NCBI GenBank assembly: GCA_028293265.1 | Contig: JAQGPB010000179.1 | Coordinates: 1-7,188, forward strand | Source: Pedosphaera sp. | GTDB lineage: Bacteria > Verrucomicrobiota > Verrucomicrobiae > Limisphaerales > Pedosphaeraceae | Length of the DNA: 7,188 bases | Reading direction: 5' to 3' | Part shown: one piece after another, positions 1 through 4,563 of the stretch | Layout: each line of letters begins with the position of its first letter | Numbering within the stretch: the first letter of the stretch is position 1 | Notes under the pieces: model-generated | Database searches by the model: none | What the model saw: only the letters and a program-made list of their open reading frames with translations | Told to the model about the DNA's origin: nothing | Made by a program: the position numbers and the translations under genes

Positions 1-496
1 CCCCCTTGAAACGGTTCAGGCCGGCTGCGGTGCCAATCCACAAGTTGCCCAACTGATCTTCACAAACGGACCTGATTACTTCGGACGCCAGACCCTGTTC
101 CGGAAAATAATTCGTAAACTTCCCGTCTTTGTAATGACTCAGGCCGGTGTCGGTGCCGATCCACAATGAGCGGTCCCTGCCCTGGTAAATCACATTCAGT
201 TCATTGCCTGCCAGGCCATTGCTTTTGTCATAATGGGAAAAGGTTCCTCCCTGAAGACGGGCCAATCCTCCGCCATAGGTGCCAATCCAGAGCGTCCCGT
301 CCGCATCAACACAAAGGGCGGAAATATTGGAGTTTTTCATGCCCGCAGCATCCGCGACGTCAATGGAAGTGAAATGAAGCCCGTCGAACCTGGCCAGCCC
401 GCCGCGGGTTCCCACCCAAAGATAACCATCGAGCGTCTGGGTGACGGCCCGCACCATATTGTTTGGCAACCCATCCTCGACCTGCCACGCGTGCGC
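1..496 (-). other. Reg_prop (two-component regulator propeller) blades, four visible
   Basis: Residues 388-552 of the left-edge protein contain four L-W-[IV]-G-T strands about 42 residues apart, each followed by G-[GL]-x-R/H-[FLY]. Examples are LWVGTRGGLARFDG at 413 and LWIGTAAGLNRF at 539. Linkers read DGLPNN, GMKNSNIS, GLAGNELN and GLASEVIR, the usual Reg_prop 'GL-x-x-x-x-v' spacer. The array continues past the left edge; full Reg_prop sensors usually carry many more blades. Confidence 0.9.
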
Positions 497-1657
497 GGAA
501 TATTGCAACGGTGCATGGTCCATGCTGAACCAATCGAGCCAGTCACTGTTCGCACTGATCTGGCGCTTGTGGTCGAGGGTGTTGACATCCATTTTGTTGA
601 TGGCAAAAATCTCCAGGTTGCCATCTTGGTTTCGACTTACTGCTGGATAAGGCAGCACGGAGCCTTCCATGCGACTCCAAGGCGACCAGCGGGAATTCCG
701 AGGGTCGGTGCTGGCCTGCCAGCGGTGAAGCATGGTGGAATCCTTGCCATTGACGCCGAAAACTTCCATCCGCCCGTCGGCATTATTACCCACCGCCACG
801 CCCGTTTCCACACTGACGCCAAAATCACTCCAAGCCGACCAGCCCGCGCCGCCGGTGAATGTTTGGCTGATATGATTCAGCCTGCCGGTGGTGGAATTCA
901 CCGCAAACAGCTCCAAGTGGCCGTCTGGATGCTGGCCCACCGCGAAGCCGGGCAAAATCGCACCTCCCAGGCTTTGCCATGGTGACCACTGTATCTTGCC
1001 GTTGGCAACGAACTGCCCGCAATGACTCAAATGGCCGTCATGGGCATCAACCCCGAACAATTCCAGATGGTGGTCCTTGTTTTGCGCGACAAAAAGTTCC
1101 GGTAGCAGATTGCCTCCCAAGTCAGCCCATTCCGACCAGCCACCGTGGATACTGGTTTGCCAGATGTGTTTCACACTGTTGCCGGCAGCGTCCACCGCGA
1201 ATGCCTCCAATGTGCCGTTCGCATTCTGCCCGACCGCAACCGGAGACTGGATGGCGCAAGTGCCCAGGCTTTCCCAATCCGACCAATTCTGGCCGTTGGG
1301 TGCGTTCTGGTGTTTGTGGCGAAGCAGGTGGCTCGCCTCATCAACCGCAAAAATCTCCAGTTGGCCGTCGGCGTTTTTAGCCACGGCAATGCCGGGAAAA
1401 AATGTGCCGCCCAAGCCGGACCAGGCCGACCAATTCCCGTTGGGTTCCTTTTGCCAGCGATGGCGCAATTCACCGAGACTGTCTATTTGGAACACCTCCA
1501 GGCGGCCATCGGCATTTTTTCCGGCCACCGGTTTGCCAATCACAGGATCATGTTCCACCGCCGCCCCGCTGTCCGCCAGCCAGCCAAGCCCGATGAACAT
1601 CGCCCACAAAATCTTCCCATAAAGGGGGAAACAACCTTGCTGATGGCGGTTCATCAT
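1..1657 (-). CDS. Secreted PLL-like seven-bladed propeller fused to two-component-regulator propeller (N-terminal part)
   Basis: The frame is open from ATG at 1657 to the left edge, giving 552 codons with no stop, so the C-terminus lies outside the window. Residues 1-32 look like a signal peptide: basic start, then a hydrophobic stretch ILWAMFIGLGWLA, then DSGAA. Residues 45-385 hold seven repeats of ~49 residues. Each pairs an N-x-D-G-x-L-E-x-F strand (Gly or its equivalent at 51, 98, 148, 196, 246, 295, 346) with a W-S-x-W-x-x-L-G strand; this matches the PLL lectin/DUF346 type of seven-bladed beta propeller. From residue 388 come Reg_prop blades, with LWVGT or LWIGT at 413, 456, 498 and 539 and VEDGLPNN at 393-400. 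In known proteins Reg_prop propellers form the periplasmic sensor of histidine kinases, so a transmembrane helix and kinase may follow, but this is not visible. ATG at 1654 is an alternative start. No Shine-Dalgarno is visible. A weak promoter-like pair, TTGGCA at 1692-1687 and TAACCT at 1669-1664, lies upstream. The gene is divergent from the ArsR gene. Sugar binding is inferred only. Confidence 0.9.
   Translation of the reverse strand, partial: MMNRHQQGCFPLYGKILWAMFIGLGWLADSGAAVEHDPVIGKPVAGKNADGRLEVFQIDSLGELRHRWQKEPNGNWSAWSGLGGTFFPGIAVAKNADGQLEIFAVDEASHLLRHKHQNAPNGQNWSDWESLGTCAIQSPVAVGQNANGTLEAFAVDAAGNSVKHIWQTSIHGGWSEWADLGGNLLPELFVAQNKDHHLELFGVDAHDGHLSHCGQFVANGKIQWSPWQSLGGAILPGFAVGQHPDGHLELFAVNSTTGRLNHISQTFTGGAGWSAWSDFGVSVETGVAVGNNADGRMEVFGVNGKDSTMLHRWQASTDPRNSRWSPWSRMEGSVLPYPAVSRNQDGNLEIFAINKMDVNTLDHKRQISANSDWLDWFSMDHAPLQYSAHAWQVEDGLPNNMVRAVTQTLDGYLWVGTRGGLARFDGLHFTSIDVADAAGMKNSNISALCVDADGTLWIGTYGGGLARLQGGTFSHYDKSNGLAGNELNVIYQGRDRSLWIGTDTGLSHYKDGKFTNYFPEQGLASEVIRSVCEDQLGNLWIGTAAGLNRFKG
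503..1525 (-). repeat. Seven tandem ~49-residue PLL/DUF346-type blades within the coding region
   Basis: Spacing between successive Asp-Gly positions is 47, 50, 48, 50, 49 and 51 residues. The first strand reads NADGRLEVF, NADGQLEIF, NANGTLEAF, NKDHHLELF, HPDGHLELF, NADGRMEVF and NQDGNLEIF in order. The second strand reads NWSAWSGLG, NWSDWESLG, GWSEWADLG, QWSPWQSLG, GWSAWSDFG, RWSPWSRME and DWLDWFSMD. Seven is the number needed to close a propeller of the Photorhabdus PLL lectin type. The fourth blade (KDHH) and the seventh (WLDWFSMD) are the most divergent. Confidence 0.85.
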
Positions 1658-1847
1658 TGACGCAGGTTAGCGAATCATAGGCCGGGTGCCAAGCGGTTAG
1701 GAAACATCGGGACGCAAAGACAGTTTCGCCGGCAGCCAACGCGATGAACAAGCGGGGAATCTTTGAATTGCAAACTGAATTTTCAAGCCACGGATTTTGG
1801 GGGATTGGAGCGGGTGGCAATAAATTTCCAAAGATTAAAGAATTTGT
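1658..1847. other. Divergent intergenic region
   Basis: This stretch separates the minus-strand propeller gene from the ArsR operon promoter. It becomes AT-richer towards the ArsR side. No gene, RNA or strong hairpin is visible. The only minus-strand promoter candidate is the weak TTGGCA/TAACCT pair (1692-1664, 17-base spacer). Confidence 0.5.
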
Positions 1848-1876
1848 TTGCATTCGTTTTTATTTCATTCTATATT
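1848..1876 (+). promoter_or_regulatory. Predicted sigma70-type promoter of the ArsR operon
   Basis: TTGCAT at 1848-1853 and TATATT at 1871-1876 are separated by 17 bases, a close match to the housekeeping -35/-10 pattern. The -10 box lies inside the 28-bp palindrome, so a bound repressor would block polymerase directly. A transcription start 7 or 8 bases downstream would fall at about 1883-1884, exactly on the ATG, which predicts a leaderless transcript. This fits the absence of a Shine-Dalgarno sequence before 1884. Confidence 0.55.
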
Positions 1877-1897
1877 CAACCATATGGTTGAATATAG
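1870..1897. promoter_or_regulatory. 28-bp perfect palindrome, predicted ArsR operator
   Basis: Each arm is 14 bases (CTATATTCAACCAT, followed directly by its exact reverse complement), centred between 1883 and 1884. The palindrome covers the -10 box, the predicted transcription start and the first codons of the repressor gene, which encode M-V-E-Y. ArsR-family dimers bind such dyads at their own promoters, so autorepression is the likely role. The perfect symmetry is seen directly; the identity of the binding protein is inferred. Confidence 0.75.
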
Positions 1898-2243
1898 TTC
1901 CAGGTTGCTGGACCGGACTTTTGGGGCGCTGGCGGACCCGACGCGGCGGCGGATTTTGGCGCAGTTGGCGAAGGGCGACGAGTGCGTGACGGATCTGGCG
2001 CGGCCGCATGCGATGTCGCTGGCGGCGGTATCGAAGCATTTGATTGTTTTGGAGAAGGCGGGATTGGTGAAACGGCGGCGCGATGGGCGGGTGCATTCGC
2101 TGGCGCTGGAGGCGAAGCCGATGCAGGAGGCGCAGGCTTGGATCAACTGGTATCGGAAATTTTGGGAAGGGAATCTGGATCAGTTCGAAAAATACTTGGA
2201 CAAACTACAAAAACAGGAAACTAAACATGACAACGATAAATAA
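1884..2243 (+). CDS. ArsR/SmtB-family winged-helix transcriptional repressor
   Basis: The product is 119 residues, a normal size for the family. F13-G-A-L-A-D-P-T-R-R-R-I-L is the family's first-helix signature. The recognition helix runs from about M44 to A59 (SLAAVSKHLIVLEKAGLV), and the wing is KRRRDGRVHSLAL at 63-75. The metal-site motif ELCVCDL is absent and the protein has only one cysteine (C34), so it is not a classical arsenic or cadmium sensor. It resembles the subgroup encoded beside AHSA1/SRPBCC genes. A TTG at 1848 would add 12 residues, but it lies in the -35 box, so ATG at 1884 is chosen. The tail is rich in Lys, Gln and Asp. The gene overlaps the next one by 17 bases. It is probably autoregulated through the palindrome; the inducer is unknown. 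Confidence 0.93.
   Translation: MVEYSSRLLDRTFGALADPTRRRILAQLAKGDECVTDLARPHAMSLAAVSKHLIVLEKAGLVKRRRDGRVHSLALEAKPMQEAQAWINWYRKFWEGNLDQFEKYLDKLQKQETKHDNDK
2215..2218 (+). promoter_or_regulatory. Ribosome binding site for the AHSA1-family gene
   Basis: AGGA lies 8 bases before the ATG at 2227, inside the end of the ArsR reading frame. It fixes the start of the downstream gene and supports coupled translation across the 17-base overlap. Confidence 0.6.
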
Positions 2244-2718
2244 TGAAGTGCAGAAGCCGGATGATGCGACATTAATCATAAAGCGGATGCTGAATGCACC
2301 GCCGGAGCGGGCGTTCCGGGCGTGGACAACGGCGGAACATATCCAACAATGGATGCGGCCGGACCCGGGCATGACGGTTCCGCTGGCGAGCATGGATTTA
2401 CGGGTGGGTGGAAAATTCCGCATTCAGATGAAGGCGCCCGATGGGGAGTTTTTTACGGCGGTGGGGGTATTCAAAGAGGTGAAAGCGCCGGAGCGGCTGG
2501 TTTACACGTGGGATTATGAAAAAGATGGAAGCGGGACGGAGTTTGGCGAGGTGGAGGGGAAGACGTCGCTGATCACGGTGGAGTTTCTCAAACGGGGCGA
2601 GCGGACGGAGTTCATGCTGACACATAGCCGGTTTGCCTCGGTGGAGAGCCGGGATAATCACGCGCGGGGTTGGGGCACAGGCGTGGAAAGTTTTGCGAAG
2701 TTTGTGGAGAAAGAATGA
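2227..2718 (+). CDS. AHSA1-family SRPBCC domain protein
   Basis: The product is 163 residues and spans one complete SRPBCC (START-like, AHSA1/Aha1 C-terminal type) domain. Recognisable parts are the opening strand LIIKRMLNAPPERAFRAWTT (15-34), the helix and loop AEHIQQWMRPDPG, D-L-R-V-G-G-K-F-R-I at 57-66, the strand ERLVYTWDYE, TEFMLTHSRFASVESRDNHARGW near the end, and the closing helix GVESFAKFVE. The fold forms a deep hydrophobic pocket that binds small ligands, but the ligand here cannot be told. No signal peptide or membrane segment is visible, so it is probably cytosolic. Pairing with an overlapping ArsR-type repressor gene is common for this family and suggests shared regulation. Confidence 0.92.
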   Translation: MTTINNEVQKPDDATLIIKRMLNAPPERAFRAWTTAEHIQQWMRPDPGMTVPLASMDLRVGGKFRIQMKAPDGEFFTAVGVFKEVKAPERLVYTWDYEKDGSGTEFGEVEGKTSLITVEFLKRGERTEFMLTHSRFASVESRDNHARGWGTGVESFAKFVEKE

Positions 2719-2857
2719 CGCGCCGCATTTCAAACCAGGATTTTTTAACCACGCATGTCCTGAATGCTATTGCTAATTCGTTGTATTATTGAAACGGAAC
2801 AAGACTGACAACGGTTCGTCCCGCGGTTGCGGGACCGGCCACCAACAAAAAATAATT
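2719..2857 (+). other. Spacer between the AHSA1 and DUF899 genes
   Basis: This 139-base gap has no gene and no typical terminator (no hairpin followed by a T run). It leaves open whether the DUF899 gene is read through from the ArsR promoter or has its own. TATTAT at 2784-2789 resembles a -10 box but lacks a properly spaced -35. Confidence 0.4.
2818..2835 (+). other. Small GC-rich hairpin in the DUF899 leader
   Basis: GTCCCGC (2818-2824) and GCGGGAC (2829-2835) form a perfect 7-bp stem with a GGTT loop, ending 22 bases before the DUF899 start. No T run follows, so it is not an intrinsic terminator. It could affect transcript stability or translation. Confidence 0.4.
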
Positions 2858-3727
2858 ATGAGCACAAATGCAAACATGTCTGAACCGCAAAAGCTGAGCC
2901 GGGAGCACAAAATTGTATCGCAGAAGGAATGGCTTGCGGCCCGGCTCGGGCTGCTCAAGGAAGAGAAGGAACTGACGCAGCGCAGCGACGAGCTGGCGCG
3001 GCGACGTCAGGAGCTGCCGTGGGTCCGGGTTGACAAAGATTACCGGTTCGAGACCGATGAAGGAAGCGCCTCGCTGGCAGACCTCTTCCGGGGCCGCTCG
3101 CAGCTCCTCGTCTATCACTTCATGTTCGGGCCCGACTACACGGCGGGGTGTCCGTCCTGCTCGGCGATCGCGGACGGGTTCAACGGCTTCGCCGTCCACC
3201 TGGCCAACCACGACGTCATGCTTTCGGCGGTGTCGCGGGCTCCGCTCCCGAAACTGCAGGCATACAAGCGCCGTATGGGCTGGAGCTTCCCCTGGGCGTC
3301 CTCGCTCGGCGGGGATTTCAACTTCGACTTCAACGTCTCGCTCACCGAGGAGCAACAGCGCGAGGGGGCCGTCGAATACAACTACCGGCGCGAGGCGGCG
3401 TGGACGGTAGGCGGGATTGGCGACTCACTGACGAAACTCGGCGAGGGGCCTGTCGCCGTAATCGCGGCCATGACCGGAACCGACGTGGCCACGTACACGC
3501 GCGAGAGGCCGGGCATGAGCGCGTTCTTGCTCGAGGACGGCGTCGTTTACCACACCTATTCCACCTATGCGCGCGGACTGGACGGCCTCTGGGGCATGTA
3601 CCAGTGGCTCGACCGCGCGCCCAAGGGGCGCAACGAGACGGACGTCTGGTGGCGGCGCCACGACGAGTACAAGCCGCTTTCTCAAAACGCCGGCTCGTGT
3701 TGCCACGAGGCGGAGGCGCACGCATGA
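2858..3727 (+). CDS. DUF899 family thioredoxin-like protein
   Basis: The product is 289 residues, close to full length for DUF899 (PF05988), a family with a thioredoxin-like fold and no settled function. Diagnostic parts are HKIVSQKEWLAARLGLLKEE near the start, LPWVRVDKDYRFE (53-65), LLVYHFMFGPDYTAGCPSC (83-101), ADGFNGFAVHLANHDV, the segment K-R-R-M-G-W-S-F-P-W-A-S-S (137-149) and a late block WWRRHDEYKPL. C98-P-S-C101 sits at the position of a thioredoxin-type redox motif, so thiol-disulfide or peroxide chemistry is plausible but inferred. The tail adds C281-C282. ATG at 2858 is chosen; TTG at 2789 would extend into the leader hairpin, and ATG at 2876 is another option. No signal peptide is seen. 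The stop overlaps the next ATG (ATGA). The coding sequence is very GC-rich, about 75% in 3601-3660. Confidence 0.93.
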   Translation: MSTNANMSEPQKLSREHKIVSQKEWLAARLGLLKEEKELTQRSDELARRRQELPWVRVDKDYRFETDEGSASLADLFRGRSQLLVYHFMFGPDYTAGCPSCSAIADGFNGFAVHLANHDVMLSAVSRAPLPKLQAYKRRMGWSFPWASSLGGDFNFDFNVSLTEEQQREGAVEYNYRREAAWTVGGIGDSLTKLGEGPVAVIAAMTGTDVATYTRERPGMSAFLLEDGVVYHTYSTYARGLDGLWGMYQWLDRAPKGRNETDVWWRRHDEYKPLSQNAGSCCHEAEAHA

Positions 3728-4038
3728 ACGCCCGCCACTGCTGCCAGATCAAGACGCGAGCCGGCGACAACGCTCGTCGGCCCGCGTCGCGGTTGCGCCG
3801 GGTCGGGGAAATCGCCGGCTGGATCGTTCCGAGCGCTCTGCTGGCATTGCTTCCCAAGTGTCCCTTATGTGTGGCGGCATATGTGGCCCTCGCGACCGGC
3901 ATCGGGATCTCTTTGCCGACCGCCACGTACCTGCGGGCGATGCTTGTGGCAGTGTGCGTGGCGTCATTGGTTTTCATTGCCGCAAGACGGCTGCGGAGCT
4001 TGATTGTGCGGGGATTTGAGGGCAAACGGGCGGCGTAG
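3724..4038 (+). CDS. Small two-helix membrane protein with CPLC motif
   Basis: The product is 104 residues. The N-terminus is basic with a C6-C7 pair and many Arg. A first hydrophobic segment spans about 30-62, with L-P-K-C46-P-L-C49-V-A-A-Y in the middle; a second spans about 68-87. The tail RRLRSLIVRGFEGKR is strongly basic and probably cytoplasmic. The start codon overlaps the DUF899 stop by four bases, so the two are almost certainly co-translated. No named family is recognised. The CPxC pair within the membrane, beside a thioredoxin-like partner, suggests a redox or metal role such as electron relay or metal handling, but this is inference. The hydrophobic segments and the tight overlap make a real gene very likely. 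Confidence 0.85.
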   Translation: MNARHCCQIKTRAGDNARRPASRLRRVGEIAGWIVPSALLALLPKCPLCVAAYVALATGIGISLPTATYLRAMLVAVCVASLVFIAARRLRSLIVRGFEGKRAA

Positions 4039-4079
4039 AATTTAAAATGTATCCACCGCACTTTAACTGTATGTAGCGT

Positions 4080-4125
4080 CCTTAATTGTCAGGGGACAAC
4101 AAACGGTGTCCGTTGACAATTAAGG
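4080..4125. repeat. 12-bp inverted repeat with nested hairpin
   Basis: CCTTAATTGTCA (4080-4091) and TGACAATTAAGG (4114-4125) are perfect reverse complements. Inside them GGACA (4094-4098) and TGTCC (4107-4111) form a second 5-bp stem around an 8-base loop, separated by a GG/GT internal loop. No T run follows, so this is not a standard terminator. The right arm is also the core of the first direct repeat. Confidence 0.8.
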
Positions 4126-4136
4126 TTCGACATAAA
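4115..4136 (+). repeat. Direct repeat copy 1 (GACAATTAAGGTTCGACA)
   Basis: This copy shares GACAATTAAGGTT with copy 3, then differs (CGACATAAA). Its AATTAAGG core is at 4118-4125. Confidence 0.75.
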
Positions 4137-4162
4137 TCGTGCTTGGCGCCCCGGCCCAATTT

Positions 4163-4184
4163 CCAATTAAGGTTTGTCACAAAA
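4163..4184 (+). repeat. Direct repeat copy 2 (CCAATTAAGGTTTGTCACA)
   Basis: Its AATTAAGG core is at 4165-4172, 47 bases after that of copy 1. It matches copy 3 over AATTAAGGTTTGTCACA. Confidence 0.75.
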
Positions 4185-4216
4185 AGTTTTCCCGGACATT
4201 CTTTCCAACAAACCAC

Positions 4217-4238
4217 GACAATTAAGGTTTGTCACATT
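4217..4238 (+). repeat. Direct repeat copy 3 (GACAATTAAGGTTTGTCACA)
   Basis: Its AATTAAGG core is at 4220-4227, 55 bases after that of copy 2. This copy also holds an internal dyad, GACAA and TTGTC around TTAAGGT, as expected for a protein binding site. Confidence 0.75.
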
Positions 4239-4548
4239 CCGACGCGGTTCCTGATGCACTCCGAATCAGCTGCGAATCAGAGTTGGTCAAAGACAGATTT
4301 ACGCTTATTCCGATCGCTCGCAAAGCCATTTTCGGATTTGGGTCGTTTTATTCGATTCCTCCTTAAAAAATTCATTTTATCCGAATCAGGCTTGTCATTG
4401 GTGGATTTGCGCTTCGGTTCGCCAATCGCACCGATTCACGGCGGCTCCCCAGAATCCGTTCGATTGGGGTGGGGCCGAATGGATTTTGGACTTGTTTCGT
4501 CCCTAACATGGTGAATCTTCCAAACCACCTTGCCTTGACTCCGTCTTC

Positions 4549-4553
4549 AGGAG
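4549..4553 (+). promoter_or_regulatory. Ribosome binding site of the 4564 gene
   Basis: AGGAG lies 10 bases before ATG 4564, supporting this start. It is the best Shine-Dalgarno match among the genes of the window. Confidence 0.65.
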
Positions 4554-4563
4554 AATCTTCGAC

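Larger units (their letters stand above)
4072..4238. mobile_element. Candidate solitary transposon end (repeated transposase binding sites)
   Basis: Starting from TGT at 4072, the stretch carries one inverted and three direct copies of the AATTAAGG-centred motif at intervals of about 50 bases. IS21-family elements and Tn7/Tn402-type transposons have ends of this kind, with several spaced transposase sites and a 5'-TG terminus. No second end and no matching transposase are seen here, so this would be a relic or one edge of a larger element. The family assignment is a guess. Confidence 0.35.
4039..4548. other. Long noncoding stretch with mobile-element-like repeats
   Basis: About 500 bases without a convincing gene. 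The first part (4072-4238) holds the inverted and direct repeats listed separately. The rest is AT-rich in places (19 of 60 bases G or C in 4321-4380). It contains short copies of CCGAATCAG at 4261-4269 and 4381-4389 and a variant GCGAATCAG at 4272-4280. Open frames here have low-complexity, Ser/Arg/Phe-rich translations with no recognisable domain. Confidence 0.6.

Noticed and set aside
233..985. 250-codon plus-strand open frame
   Set aside because: It is antisense to the seven-repeat propeller gene. Its translation has no domain logic, while the minus strand shows clean repeats.
1145..1660. 171-codon plus-strand open frame
   Set aside because: It is also a mirror of the blade-coding strand; the minus-strand frame runs uninterrupted to the window edge with clear blades.
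1848..1883. TTG start extending the ArsR protein by 12 residues
   Set aside because: The TTG is part of the predicted -35 box and the extra residues (HSFLFHSIFNH) are not family-like; ATG at 1884 starts the family-typical sequence.
2786..4061. Long minus-strand and alternate plus-strand frames across the DUF899 region
   Set aside because: They are Arg/Pro/Ala-rich by-products of high GC. The DUF899 frame contains all recognised motifs.
4115..4238. CRISPR-like array
   Set aside because: There are only three copies, of unequal length and identity, with spacing of 47 and 55 bases and no cas genes. Transposase-type binding sites fit better.
4086..4514. 142-codon plus-strand open frame in the intergenic region
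   Set aside because: It starts inside the hairpin and runs through the direct repeats. Its translation is Ser/Arg/Phe-rich with no recognised domain, and it has no ribosome site.
4535..4563. Promoter TTGACT at 4535-4540 for the 4564 gene
   Set aside because: A -10 box at the proper distance would fall on TTCGAC next to the ATG, which is a poor match and leaves no room for the ribosome site to be transcribed.
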